Below are positions 24,939-33,738 of a stretch of DNA of 49,034 bases, piece by piece (position 1 is the first letter of the stretch; the number at the start of each line of letters is the position of its first letter). This DNA comes from Nitrospirae bacterium MYbinv3. GTDB taxonomy: Bacteria > Nitrospirota > Thermodesulfovibrionia > Thermodesulfovibrionales > Magnetobacteriaceae. The position numbers and the translations under genes are program-made. Below the pieces are notes generated by a model, which worked only from the letters and a program-made list of their open reading frames with translations, was not told where the DNA came from and made no database searches. The stretch spans positions 1 through 49,034 of the forward strand of contig PEAB01000007.1 of NCBI GenBank assembly GCA_002753395.1, read 5' to 3'.

Positions 24939-26267
24939 TTAACTACCTGCCCGCCAGGTCTCTGACATTATCTTGTAATCACCAGGACAGCCTGAAAGGA
25001 TGAGCGTTTTTGTACCTGTGTCCGATACGGTATCTGAGCTGTAGCGCTGTTTAAAGGCTACTTGCACCTTTTGGGGCGCTATGAGCTTTATGTCGATGTT
25101 GCGGATGTCGACCTTTATTGTCCTGGATGTCCTAAACAAACCCTTCTTGTGCGTCTTCCACTGTTTGTGATCCATATTGTCAGAATAAAACGATTGACTG
25201 TAAAAGCTCATGTACCTTTCAATATCTTTGCCCTGCCAACTGCCCTGCCACTTGCCTATTAAGGACATCACGTGTCTTTCCATAAGCGTATCGATGCCGG
25301 TCTCATCAAACTCCTCAGCAATGATCCTGTAGTCTTTATCGCCCCCCATCTTCAGGTAGAGTTTCTTGGTCCCGTATGACAGCATATTGCTCGCACAGTA
25401 AAGTTGATTGAACTTATACATCAGGTCTTTCGAGTTTTCGGTGAAGATACTTATATCTGAGGTTATAACCTTTCTATCGGGATAGGTCTTCATAAGCTGC
25501 TTTTTCTTAGACAAGTAATTAGTAGAGGTTAAACCATCGGCATCTTTAAAACTTGTATCAAAGTAATTAGCAAAGCCCTCAAAGTCCCCCTTCTCCCAGG
25601 ACGAGATGAATCCTCTGAATATATCAAAATAGAGCTTACGTTTCTTTTTGTAGTCTTCGGCCCTAAGAAACTCCAGTGAGCTTGCAATTACCACAGGGGT
25701 GCTTGGGGCTATGTAGGGCTTTATGCCCTCAATGTCGGAGTTCTGTAAGGAGACGCACCCCTTTGTCCTCTCATCGGTGCGGTTGGGACCTCTACCGTGG
25801 ATCCATATGCCGTGTCCCGTCTTGCCCATGTACCTGTCAACAATGTTCGGGTAGTTTAGGGGCCATGCCCCCTCGCCAAATACGGACTTATCCAGCCTCT
25901 CAGGCGGGATGTACTTGGTTACGAAGTAGATGCCCTCCGGTGTTTTATGGTCACCTTCTTTCAGTTTATCGCCGCCATTTTTACCTGTTATTACGCTTAG
26001 ATTCTTTGCTATGTTTGGTACGTTGTCCTTGACCTCAACGATGTATAGATTTTCTTTGCTCTTGTCCACAAGCAGTACGTTAAACGATCTCTCAGTGTCA
26101 GTAAACACGTTGCCTGATAATAGCTCCTGCTCATCGTTCTGACCTTCCTTTTGGATCTTCTTATGTTCTCCCTTCTGGATACCCTTAGATGCCGTGCTAT
26201 AATTATAGATACATACTACAAACATCAATACAAACGAGATTAAAGTATATCTTCTTATAGATATCAT
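24939..26267 (-). CDS. L,D-transpeptidase (YkuD family) with C-terminal NTF2-like region
   Basis: A 442-residue envelope protein anchored or exported by an N-terminal hydrophobic segment (about 7-22). The YkuD domain spans about 60-200, with catalytic H157 in IWIHGRG and C171 in RTKGCVSL (TKGC where many relatives have SxGC). After it lie two related segments of about 110 residues that look like NTF2/SnoaL-type folds, each with SSWEKGD...YFDTSF or SWQGKD...FYSQSF wording. This arrangement is found in Cds6-type L,D-transpeptidases, which crosslink or modify peptidoglycan. It begins 12 bases after the cbiB stop, so it may be co-transcribed. Confidence 0.87.
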   Translation of the reverse strand: MISIRRYTLISFVLMFVVCIYNYSTASKGIQKGEHKKIQKEGQNDEQELLSGNVFTDTERSFNVLLVDKSKENLYIVEVKDNVPNIAKNLSVITGKNGGDKLKEGDHKTPEGIYFVTKYIPPERLDKSVFGEGAWPLNYPNIVDRYMGKTGHGIWIHGRGPNRTDERTKGCVSLQNSDIEGIKPYIAPSTPVVIASSLEFLRAEDYKKKRKLYFDIFRGFISSWEKGDFEGFANYFDTSFKDADGLTSTNYLSKKKQLMKTYPDRKVITSDISIFTENSKDLMYKFNQLYCASNMLSYGTKKLYLKMGGDKDYRIIAEEFDETGIDTLMERHVMSLIGKWQGSWQGKDIERYMSFYSQSFYSDNMDHKQWKTHKKGLFRTSRTIKVDIRNIDIKLIAPQKVQVAFKQRYSSDTVSDTGTKTLILSGCPGDYKIMSETWRAGS

Positions 26268-26279
26268 CCTAATACCTAC

Positions 26280-27332
26280 CTAAATTAGTTTCCATAAAGC
26301 ATTTCTCATAGTTATAGACAAAACCATTGATACTAAAAGTCCCATAACGGAGACCAGGCGTACAATTATGACTGAACGCCTTATCATCTGCACGTCTTGG
26401 GCGCCCTCATAGTTGCCTATAAACGGTTTTTCAACCAGTACGCCGGCATAGTAAGAGGGACCGCCAAGCCTAACGTCTAAGGCTCCTGCCATTGCTGCTT
26501 CGGGCATGCCCGCATTTGGGCTTGTATGTTTCCTGCCATCTCGCAGCAGAACCCTTATGCTCTCTTTAAAGTTATAATTATCATACCGCTTACAAGCACC
26601 ATATGCTACCACATTGCTAATCCTTAACACAAATGCACTGAGGCATATCAACAGCGCAGTCAGGCGTGCTGGGATGAAGTTGACAGCGTCGTCAATCTTG
26701 GCGCCAATGCGGCCAAAGTATAGATATCGCTGATTTTTGTATCCTATCATAGAGTCTATAGTATTTACGGCCTTATAGGCAAATGCCAATTCTATGCCTC
26801 CGATGGCGAAGTAAAACAAGGGGGCGATGATGGCATCTGAGGCGTTTTCTGCAAGGGTCTCTATTGCCGCCCTTATGATACCATCCTCCTTGAGGGATTG
26901 CGTGTCTCTGCCTACCACGTGACTGAGTCTTTCTCTTGCCTGTGCTAAGTCCCTTGCAAGAAGACTCTGTCCGACACCTAAAACGGCTGATATCAGACCG
27001 TTTGACGCAATGGCAAATGAGCCTAAGACCCCAATGGACACGTCATAATAAGAAATCCCCCAAAACAGATTGTAGCCTCCAAATATATGTGATAAAAACG
27101 CAGTTACGCCAGACATCCCAATATACGTCAGGCCAACCACAGATACAACCAGCACACCGCCAAGAAAGACCTCCATATCGGTCCTCTTTGAGACCCTCCT
27201 GAGCAGCCTTTCGTGTACGGATATAGCCTTGCCTATTAGTCTAATTGGATGCGGCAGCCATATAGGGTCACCGATTAACGCATCAACAGCAAAGGCTATC
27301 AACAGCGTAATAGGTAGAATCTGGGAGAACAA
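26280..27332 (-). CDS. cbiB: Adenosylcobinamide-phosphate synthase CbiB/CobD
   Basis: A 350-residue integral membrane enzyme that attaches aminopropanol phosphate to adenosylcobyric acid. Family landmarks: DALIGDPIWLPHPIRLIG near 18-35, ETLAENASDAIIAPLF near 158-173, NTIDSMIGY near 190-198 and NAGMPEAAMAGAL near 280-292. The start is TTG at 27332; no ATG is available close by. It belongs with cobQ and cobC upstream and cobS and cobT further up, covering corrinoid assembly after the ring. Confidence 0.93.
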   Translation of the reverse strand: MFSQILPITLLIAFAVDALIGDPIWLPHPIRLIGKAISVHERLLRRVSKRTDMEVFLGGVLVVSVVGLTYIGMSGVTAFLSHIFGGYNLFWGISYYDVSIGVLGSFAIASNGLISAVLGVGQSLLARDLAQARERLSHVVGRDTQSLKEDGIIRAAIETLAENASDAIIAPLFYFAIGGIELAFAYKAVNTIDSMIGYKNQRYLYFGRIGAKIDDAVNFIPARLTALLICLSAFVLRISNVVAYGACKRYDNYNFKESIRVLLRDGRKHTSPNAGMPEAAMAGALDVRLGGPSYYAGVLVEKPFIGNYEGAQDVQMIRRSVIIVRLVSVMGLLVSMVLSITMRNALWKLI

Positions 27333-27373
27333 CTCTATCTCTGTTTGGAGAGAAAGATTATTATATTACCCTC

Positions 27374-27631
27374 TCATTTTGATAATGAACATGCTACCTC
27401 AAATGTCCTTCCCGCTTGGTGGAATGAATCTACGTCACGTGTTTGCAATTTAACTCTAATCTCTTCAAAAAGTAAAACGGTTTCTTTAGAATAGAGCCGT
27501 TGACCACAATGTAAACATACGCTTGCATTGACCTTGACAACGGCAACATCAGAACCTCCTTTTAAGAGCTTCTCTACGGTTTTCTCTACTAATTCACCAC
27601 TACATTTTGGACATTTATCAAATGGTCTCAT
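27374..27631 (-). CDS. YgiT-type zinc finger protein
   Basis: An 85-residue protein with two CxxC pairs, C7/C10 (KCPKCSG) and C39/C42 (SVCLHCGQR), in the YgiT/MqsA N-terminal layout. AGGAGG stands before the ATG. YgiT-type proteins are often antitoxins, but no MqsR- or DUF4258-like toxin gene adjoins it; it lies alone between cobQ and cbiB on the same strand. The C-terminal 35 residues do not show a clear helix-turn-helix. Confidence 0.75.
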   Translation of the reverse strand: MRPFDKCPKCSGELVEKTVEKLLKGGSDVAVVKVNASVCLHCGQRLYSKETVLLFEEIRVKLQTRDVDSFHQAGRTFEVACSLSK

Positions 27632-27689
27632 GTTATAATTTCCTCCTAATGCACCAATTAATCCATTAAAGTAAAGACATGGGTAAGAA

Positions 27690-27762
27690 AATTACGGGGT
27701 CAAGGGGACTGGTCCCCTTGCGGAGGGGTCTGAGGGGGGGCAGCGCCGCCCCCTTCTTTTTT
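27690..27762 (+). repeat. Dispersed GC-rich palindromic repeat, copy E, overlapping the cobQ end
   Basis: The clearest copy: TTACGGGGTCAAGG, a CAAGGGGAC/GTCCCCTTG dyad, GGAGGGGTCTGAGG and a GGGGGC...GCCCCC hairpin followed by TTCTTTTTT. Read on the plus strand it has the form of an intrinsic terminator. The cobQ stop codon lies inside it at 27692-27694, so about 20 cobQ codons are repeat sequence. Confidence 0.8.
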
Positions 27763-29275
27763 CTACAATTCCGTAGATTGCCTCCATATCTAGGTGAGTC
27801 TTAACGATCTCTACGAGGATATCGAGGGACTCGAACATTACCTGGCGATAGTTGACGGAGACATCTAAGGGGGGCAGTTTACGCCTCGACCGTAGAGCGT
27901 TTATAAGCAAACGGCGAAAGCAGTCGTTTTCAAAGATGCCATGCAGGTACGTACCCCACACGTTTTCTTTCACAGAGCCTTCGACGTATTGATGCTTTCC
28001 GTCAATCGAGCTTACCTTAAACAGCCCCATCTGCCCCTCTGACTGACCCATGTGGATCTCATAACCCAGCAGGTCTGAGAGAGCCTCTGCCCCCTGTGAA
28101 ATGCCTGCCCAACCCCAGGGGGTTTTGCATAGGACAGCCTTGACCCTGCGGGTAGCCTTTGTCCTGTTGAAGGTGGTTGAGATATCCAGATACCCCAGAC
28201 CCGTAATCTCCTTGACATGGCTCTCTACGCAAAGCGGGTCGTATAAGACGCTGCCTAGCATCTGATATCCGCCACAGATGCCAGCAATTGAGACGCCGCT
28301 CTCGACGGCCTTTTTCAACACTGCCTCTATCCCGTTGTCTCTTAAAAAGAGAAGGTCGCTAACGGTGTTTTTAGAACCTGGGATTATAATGAGGTCTGAG
28401 TTTATGATCTCATCGGCCCTGAGCGAATAGGAAAGCTCTACGTCGGGTTCATATAAGAATGGGTCGAAGTCTGTGAAGTTTGACATGTACTTAAGCCTCA
28501 AGACTGTTACCTTGATCGGCCTGTTGCAAGGCGATTCCCTGTAGCGCCTGTAAACGTCTATTCCAAGCCCGTCCTCCTCTGGCAGACGCAGGCCGCTGAC
28601 GTAGGGAAGGACGCCTAGTACAGGGATGCCGGTCTTTTCAGACAGCATCTCAATGCCGCTTGAGAGGATGCCTCTATCGCCCCGGAACTTATTGATGATA
28701 AACCCCTTTATCCTTAAGGCGTCCTGTGGCAAGAGGGCGACGGTGCCATACAGTGAGGCAAAAACCCCGCCTCTGTCGATGTCTCCCACGAGTATGACAG
28801 GGGAATCGGTATGCCTTGCTACGGCCATGTTTACAATCTCTACGTCCATGAGGTTAATCTCCGCGGGGCTGCCAGCGCCCTCTATCAGCACCAGATCGTA
28901 CTGAGCGCTGAGCACCTGCAGGGCGTCTTCAACGTAGGGCCAGGCGTTGTCTCGAAACCGGTAATACTCATGTGCAGACATATTGGAGTGCACCTTTCCT
29001 AGGAGGATGACCTGCGAGCCGCTCTCACCTGTGGCCTTAAGGAGGATTGGATTTATATATATGGATGGCTCGATACCCGCTGCCATAGCCTGTAACGCCT
29101 GCGCCCTGCCGATTTCGCCGCCCTCTATAGTGACATAGGAGTTTAGCGCCAGTTTTTGTGCCTTAAAAGGGGCTACTTTAACACCCATCTGATTGAAAAT
29201 CCTACACAGAGCAACAACGATAAGGCTCTTACCCACGCCTGAGCCTGTGCCCTGTATCATCAGGAAGTTACTCAC
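27692..29275 (-). CDS. cobQ: Cobyric acid synthase CobQ/CbiP with repeat-derived C-terminal tail
   Basis: A 527-residue glutamine-dependent amidase that converts cobyrinic diamide to cobyric acid. The P-loop GTGSGVGKS is at 9-17, the amidotransferase cysteine is C334 in AGICGGYQ and the histidine H445 in YLHGIF. The usual KAQNMALNS reads KAQKLALNS at 38-46. The start is GTG at 29275, overlapping cobC by eight bases. The final 20 or so residues (about 507-527, GRRCPPSDPSARGPVPLTP) come from the palindromic repeat at 27690-27762, so the native stop was probably overwritten. Confidence 0.92.
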   Translation of the reverse strand: MSNFLMIQGTGSGVGKSLIVVALCRIFNQMGVKVAPFKAQKLALNSYVTIEGGEIGRAQALQAMAAGIEPSIYINPILLKATGESGSQVILLGKVHSNMSAHEYYRFRDNAWPYVEDALQVLSAQYDLVLIEGAGSPAEINLMDVEIVNMAVARHTDSPVILVGDIDRGGVFASLYGTVALLPQDALRIKGFIINKFRGDRGILSSGIEMLSEKTGIPVLGVLPYVSGLRLPEEDGLGIDVYRRYRESPCNRPIKVTVLRLKYMSNFTDFDPFLYEPDVELSYSLRADEIINSDLIIIPGSKNTVSDLLFLRDNGIEAVLKKAVESGVSIAGICGGYQMLGSVLYDPLCVESHVKEITGLGYLDISTTFNRTKATRRVKAVLCKTPWGWAGISQGAEALSDLLGYEIHMGQSEGQMGLFKVSSIDGKHQYVEGSVKENVWGTYLHGIFENDCFRRLLINALRSRRKLPPLDVSVNYRQVMFESLDILVEIVKTHLDMEAIYGIVEKRRGRRCPPSDPSARGPVPLTP

Positions 29276-29879
29276 ACGTATAGTTTAAGGCCTTTACAAC
29301 CGGCAGGTCATCGTAAAACTCGATGATATTAATGCAATTGAAGTCTTGCTCTATGCGGAATAGATTTTCAAGCGGGATACCTAGCACAGTTGCAAGGATA
29401 ACCCTATTGACCCCACCGTGGGCAACGATAGCGATGCTTTCGTTTTTGTGCTTGTTGAGGATATCGTAAAATACAGGCATTGTGCGAGAACAGACGTCCA
29501 GGGTGTTTTCGCCATCCACGGGGCTAAACTGAAGCGGGTTTGTTGCCCATTGTCCAAACTCCTGCGGATAACCCTGCATGACCTCATCAAAGGTCATCCC
29601 CTCCCATTTACCAAAGCTCCGTTCCCTCAGTCCTTCAACTGTAATGGGCGTCAGGTCAAAAGGCCTGCCTATCATCTCAGCACTCTTTATGGCTCGTGAG
29701 AGGTCTGAGCAATAAACGTGTTTTAAGCCCTTAGCGGCATGTTTCTTTATGTATTGTGCCGAGCGCGCGGCCTCCTTAATCCCTTCATCAGAGAGTGGAA
29801 CGTCGGTATGCCCTTTGTATCTTCTTTCATTGTCGCCGATGGTTCTACCGTGACGCAACAAGTATAATGTTGTAAACAT
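29268..29879 (-). CDS. cobC: Alpha-ribazole phosphatase CobC (histidine phosphatase family)
   Basis: A 203-residue histidine phosphatase. The phosphohistidine motif LLRHGRT gives H10, with later H154 in IVAHGG and E86 in LRERSFG. I start at the ATG at 29879 because GGGAG sits four bases before it; an upstream ATG at 29894 is out of place relative to this site. Next to cobQ and close to cobS/cobT, removal of phosphate from alpha-ribazole-5'-phosphate is the likely role, though the family is broad (phosphoglycerate mutase-like). Confidence 0.82.
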   Translation of the reverse strand: MFTTLYLLRHGRTIGDNERRYKGHTDVPLSDEGIKEAARSAQYIKKHAAKGLKHVYCSDLSRAIKSAEMIGRPFDLTPITVEGLRERSFGKWEGMTFDEVMQGYPQEFGQWATNPLQFSPVDGENTLDVCSRTMPVFYDILNKHKNESIAIVAHGGVNRVILATVLGIPLENLFRIEQDFNCINIIEFYDDLPVVKALNYTCE

Positions 29880-29911
29880 ATATCTCCCTTGCATAGTAAT
29901 GACAAGCTTAT

Positions 29912-29941
29912 AACAGGGTCAAGGGGGTTGCCCCCCTTGCT
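29912..29941 (+). repeat. Short partial copy F of the palindromic repeat
   Basis: CAGGGTCAAGGGGGTTGCCCCCCTTG, only the first dyad of the family. It lies between the subtilase stop (29946) and the cobC start and could serve as a hairpin for the subtilase transcript. Confidence 0.5.
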
Positions 29942-29945
29942 GGTG

Positions 29946-32519
29946 TTATTGGATCTGCCAGTCAGAGCCTACCGTGCCCACAGTACCGCCACTTGTTCCT
30001 TGCCATCCGTTCATAAGTGTGACATATATGGTACCGGAGGTATGACGCCATAGGATATCGCTTTTACCGTCGCCGTTAAAGTCGCCTACGCCGACGATCT
30101 GCCAGTCAGAGCCAATCGTAAACACCTTACCTCCACCTGCTGGCTGCCATCCGTTCATAAGTGTAACATATATGGTACCGGAGGTATGACGCCATAGGAT
30201 ATCGCTTTTACCATCACCATCAAAGTCGCCAGCCTTAACGATCTGCCAGTCAGAGCCTACCGTTCCCACAGTGCCGCCACTTGTTCCCTGCCATCCGTTC
30301 ATAAGTGTGACATATATGGTACCGGAGGTATGACGCCATAGGATATCGCTTTTACCGTCGCCGTTAAAGTCGCCTACACCGGCAATCTGCCAGTCAGAGC
30401 CAATCGTAAACACCTTACCTCCGCCTGCTGGCTGCCATCCGTTCATAAGTGTGACATATATGGTACCGGAGGTATGACGCCATAGGATATCGCTTTTACC
30501 GTCGCCATCAAAGTCGCCCACACCGGCAATCTGCCAGTCAGAGCCTACCGTTCCCACAATGCCGCCACCTGTTCCCTGCCATCCGTTCATAAGTGTGACA
30601 TATATGGTACCGGAGGTATGACGCCATAGAATATCGCTTTTACCATCGCCGTTAAAGTCTCCTACACCGACGATCTGCCAGTCAGAGCCAATCGTAAACA
30701 CTTTACCACCGCTTGCAGGCTGCCATCCGTTCATAAGCGTGACATAGATAGTACCGGAGGTACTACGCCATAGGATGTCGCTTTTGCTGTCGCCGTCAAA
30801 ATCATAAACAGACTTTTTCCCGGAGGTCTGTACTGTATTAAACGTAGCTGTTACTGTCTTAGCTGATGTTGTGGTCACTGTGCATTGAGAACCAGATGTA
30901 GAATCACACCCTGACCAACTGGCTAACGTTGAGCCGTTATCAGGTGTTGCAGTAAGCGTAACCGTTACAGATGAACTGTACTGGGCTTGACACGTACCGC
31001 CACAGTCAATCTTGCCGTCGTCGCTTTTCACCGTACCTGAGCCGGAGCCTGTTTTTGACACTGTAAGTGTAAACGTCGAGCCAGTGCCTAGAGACTGCAC
31101 TGCTGTGTCAAGCTGTATCCGTGGTTTTGTGATACCGTTACGGCTGTCTGTAACTGACACCCCCGTGCTCGTGAGAGCGTTGAGTATCTCGGTTACGGAG
31201 GCTGATGGTTTAGCCTGTTTGAGGACTGCCCAGGCACCGGCCACGTGTGGTGTTGCCATTGAGGTACCGTTCCAGGTAGCGTAGTTTCCACCTGGGATAG
31301 ATGAGTTTATAGACGAACCAGGGGCGAGCAGGGAAAGAAAGCTGGCGCTGTTTGAGAAGTCAGATACGTTATCTGATGAGTCTGTTGAGCCAACACTTAT
31401 AGCTGTGGAGATACAGGCGGGACCTGATATGCTGTCAGTATAAGACTCATTGCCAGAGGCTATGAGCGTGGCAATCCCCGCGGAACGGAGATTGTCAACA
31501 CTTGCTTTATAGGAGCTATAGTCGCTGTCGCAATCGCTATAATATTGACCGCCCCCTAAGCTCAAGTTTATGGCTGCAACTTTGTAGGTGTTTCTCAAGG
31601 TATAAACTCTTTCCAAGCCCTTGATTTGATCCGAGTCGTATGACATAACACAAGAAGGCTGCCCGCAGGCACTTGTGCTGTCGAAGCGTGAAAACACCTG
31701 GATCGCAATTATCGACGCCTTGTTGGCAACACCCGATAGAGAGCTGTTATTTCGGCCAGCAGCAATGCCGGCAACGTGAGTTCCGTGGTCACATTCTCCA
31801 GTAGGACAATTGCCGGCGTAGGGCATCGCAGAACCGGAGGCCGTAGAGCTTGTTGAACCGCCAGGGCAAACGGATGAGGCATGAGAGTTTGTATTGTTGG
31901 TAGAGTAGCAGGCCTCTGAGACCACTGCCTCTGTGAGAAAGGGATGGCTGCTATCCACACCCGTGTCTAGCACTGCTATCGCGTAGCCAGAGCCGTCATA
32001 GCACATTGACCACGCATTAGGCGCGCCAATCTTTGTCATATTCCAGTTCATCCTGTATGATGAGAGATGGTCTTCCTCTATTTTCTCCACTTCGGGGATC
32101 GCCAGCAGTGCATCGAGGGCAGCCTTGTCAACAGTCATGGCAATATAGGGGATGAACTGGTATTTGTGATAATCAATGACATTTTGTCCTGATAGTTTTT
32201 CTAGCACTTTATCTTGGGCCTGTGCGATATGACTCATGTGAGAGGCGGCCTCTGATTCAGATAATTGGCCCATTGGCTGGGACTGAACGTTGACCTTGAT
32301 GATGATCTTTACTGAACCATTTTTTTGTGCCATAGCCGCCAGACGTTCATAGCCTCCGGCGGTTGATATCTTACTGAATGGTGTGGAAGTTGGTTCGGCC
32401 GCAGAACCAAACTCTGCATGGCCAAACAGTATTAACAACGTCAGTGCTGCAACTATAAGCAGCAGACCTCTGTTAGAGTATAAGAGGCTGTGTACAGTCG
32501 TTTTGTGTTTTCTTTCCAT
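29946..32519 (-). CDS. Secreted subtilisin-like serine protease with FG-GAP repeat tail
   Basis: An 857-residue exported S8 peptidase. A long signal peptide (about 1-41) is followed by an I9-type propeptide (about 70-150). The catalytic triad is D185 (AVLDTGVD), H245 (DHGTHVAG) and S420 (NGTSMATPHVAG), with oxyanion N357 (ASGN). After residue 475 an InlB-like repeat domain resembles the one in PilY1 copy 2. The tail (about 570-857) holds six 48-residue FG-GAP/VCBS repeats, each with DFNGDGKSDILWR-type calcium loops. GGAGG lies four bases before the ATG. The protein probably acts at the cell surface or in the medium. Confidence 0.93.
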   Translation of the reverse strand: MERKHKTTVHSLLYSNRGLLLIVAALTLLILFGHAEFGSAAEPTSTPFSKISTAGGYERLAAMAQKNGSVKIIIKVNVQSQPMGQLSESEAASHMSHIAQAQDKVLEKLSGQNVIDYHKYQFIPYIAMTVDKAALDALLAIPEVEKIEEDHLSSYRMNWNMTKIGAPNAWSMCYDGSGYAIAVLDTGVDSSHPFLTEAVVSEACYSTNNTNSHASSVCPGGSTSSTASGSAMPYAGNCPTGECDHGTHVAGIAAGRNNSSLSGVANKASIIAIQVFSRFDSTSACGQPSCVMSYDSDQIKGLERVYTLRNTYKVAAINLSLGGGQYYSDCDSDYSSYKASVDNLRSAGIATLIASGNESYTDSISGPACISTAISVGSTDSSDNVSDFSNSASFLSLLAPGSSINSSIPGGNYATWNGTSMATPHVAGAWAVLKQAKPSASVTEILNALTSTGVSVTDSRNGITKPRIQLDTAVQSLGTGSTFTLTVSKTGSGSGTVKSDDGKIDCGGTCQAQYSSSVTVTLTATPDNGSTLASWSGCDSTSGSQCTVTTTSAKTVTATFNTVQTSGKKSVYDFDGDSKSDILWRSTSGTIYVTLMNGWQPASGGKVFTIGSDWQIVGVGDFNGDGKSDILWRHTSGTIYVTLMNGWQGTGGGIVGTVGSDWQIAGVGDFDGDGKSDILWRHTSGTIYVTLMNGWQPAGGGKVFTIGSDWQIAGVGDFNGDGKSDILWRHTSGTIYVTLMNGWQGTSGGTVGTVGSDWQIVKAGDFDGDGKSDILWRHTSGTIYVTLMNGWQPAGGGKVFTIGSDWQIVGVGDFNGDGKSDILWRHTSGTIYVTLMNGWQGTSGGTVGTVGSDWQIQ
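29952..30815 (-). repeat. Six tandem 144-bp coding repeats in the subtilase gene
   Basis: The phrase CTGCCAGTCAGAGCC recurs at 29955, 30099, 30243, 30387, 30531 and 30675, exactly 144 bases apart (48 codons). Units alternate between a GWQPAGGGKVFTIGSDWQ and a GWQGTSGGTVGTVGSDWQ version, so the larger repeating unit is 288 bases, three dimers. Near-identity at the DNA level points to recent amplification or gene conversion. Confidence 0.92.
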
Positions 32520-32586
32520 TTATCCTCCAAATATGGTTAAGTCGTATCTTCATTAGATTTCATGGTAGCTATGCTTTTAAGCTTTC

Positions 32587-32661
32587 TGGATTCCTGCTTT
32601 CGCAGAAATGACATACTTAGAAAACGGCGGCTACTGTCATTCCCACGCAAGTGGGAATCCA
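32587..32661. repeat. Small palindromic repeat of the TGGATTCC...GGAATCCA kind
   Basis: Inverted ends TGGATTCCTGC and TGTCATTCCCAC/GTGGGAATCCA enclose a short AT-rich loop. This is the common GTCATTCC-type dispersed repeat of many bacteria. It lies in the 200-base gap between the lipoprotein and subtilase genes. No other feature is seen there. Confidence 0.6.
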
Positions 32662-32719
32662 TGTCTTGAAAGTATAAAAATAAAATTACCATGTTTTTTA
32701 AAGAGTATACGTTAAGTGC

Positions 32720-33547
32720 CTACTTTTTCTGCAATAAGGAAAAGGTTCCTGCAAATCTCTTTGCTGTCTTTTCATAAAGTGCCATGTCCCTTTCCGAGCC
32801 AACAACTATTAACTTAATATATAGAGCTAGTACCTTTAATACTGTAGACATCTCTTTTTCCATTTTTTGGGTTTCCGTTATAGAGACGATCTCATCGGCG
32901 GATTCCATCGTCTTACGTTTGTTCACCACCAGGCTGCTGCTGTCCTGGTCTATGGTGCCCTTGATCAAGCCTGCATATGACTTAAACAGCTTTTCGATTA
33001 GGTCGGCTAGTTTAGTTTCACCTCCCTTTCTGAGACCATCTGCAATCATGCTGCCCTTACTTATTAGATCCTTGTCAGACAACTGGAAGCTCAACAGGGT
33101 ATTGATAAGCCTCTTATCCTTAAGATCAAACGCGTTTAAATCGTACATGACAAGCAGGTAGTTGTAAAACAGGTTCTCAATATTTTCGTCTTTTAAGTAA
33201 TCCATAGATGAGTAATCTACAGCCTTTGCAGTATTTTTCATAAGCAAGGCGATCATTGATGCCCATAGGGTGGATGAGTAACGCATAAGGTTATCCTGCA
33301 GCGCCTCACTTTTTTCCTTTGCCAGATTAGCTGTATTTAAGGCCATGTCAAGGTTTTTGTTTAGCATCTCATCTCTTGACTGTCTTAAGATGTCAATAAT
33401 CACAGCCCTTTCGCCCTTATGAAACCGCTCCTCGCCAATACTGGTATGTGAAGGTGCACTGGTCTGCACAGGCGCAGCGCATGATACGCAAAGAAACGTT
33501 ATGGACGTTAATAAACCTATAAGACTGGTTAAACCCTTTGAAAACAT
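32720..33547 (-). CDS. Putative lipoprotein of unknown function, helical
   Basis: A 275-residue protein not recognised by motif. The N-terminus has a signal sequence with a weak lipobox, LCVSC at about 19-23, so it is probably an outer-membrane or periplasmic lipoprotein. The rest is predicted largely helical, in TPR-like style (RDEMLNKNLDMALNTANLA, WASMIALLMK), without clear repeats. AAAGGAG precedes the ATG. It lies between the subtilase and cobS on the same strand, with hairpin repeats on both sides, so it is probably transcribed on its own. Confidence 0.55.
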   Translation of the reverse strand: MFSKGLTSLIGLLTSITFLCVSCAAPVQTSAPSHTSIGEERFHKGERAVIIDILRQSRDEMLNKNLDMALNTANLAKEKSEALQDNLMRYSSTLWASMIALLMKNTAKAVDYSSMDYLKDENIENLFYNYLLVMYDLNAFDLKDKRLINTLLSFQLSDKDLISKGSMIADGLRKGGETKLADLIEKLFKSYAGLIKGTIDQDSSSLVVNKRKTMESADEIVSITETQKMEKEMSTVLKVLALYIKLIVVGSERDMALYEKTAKRFAGTFSLLQKK

Positions 33548-33615
33548 TGAGCTTCTCCTTTATAATTACTTAAGGGTATTGGTTCACCCGTATGTATTAA
33601 GAATGCAGAGTTTTG

Positions 33616-33680
33616 CCTGCTAACGCAGGGGTTCGCAGCCCCCTCTCTCAGACCCACCCACAAGGGGACCACGCACCTTG
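33616..33680 (-). repeat. Dispersed GC-rich palindromic repeat, copy G
   Basis: Inverted and partly decayed: minus-strand reading GGTCCCCTTGTGGG, GGGTCTGAGAGAGGGGGC and a closing GAACCCCTGCG arm. It lies between the cobS stop (33739) and the lipoprotein start. Nothing else is visible in 33548-33738. Confidence 0.6.
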
Positions 33681-33738
33681 CATTATATCGCATGTTTATA
33701 CACACTGTCTCATAGTATACTGTACTAATACCCTAATA

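Noticed and set aside
29952-30815. Regular 144-bp repeats as a possible CRISPR array
   Set aside because: The repeats are contiguous, in frame and encode FG-GAP domains; there are no unique spacers.
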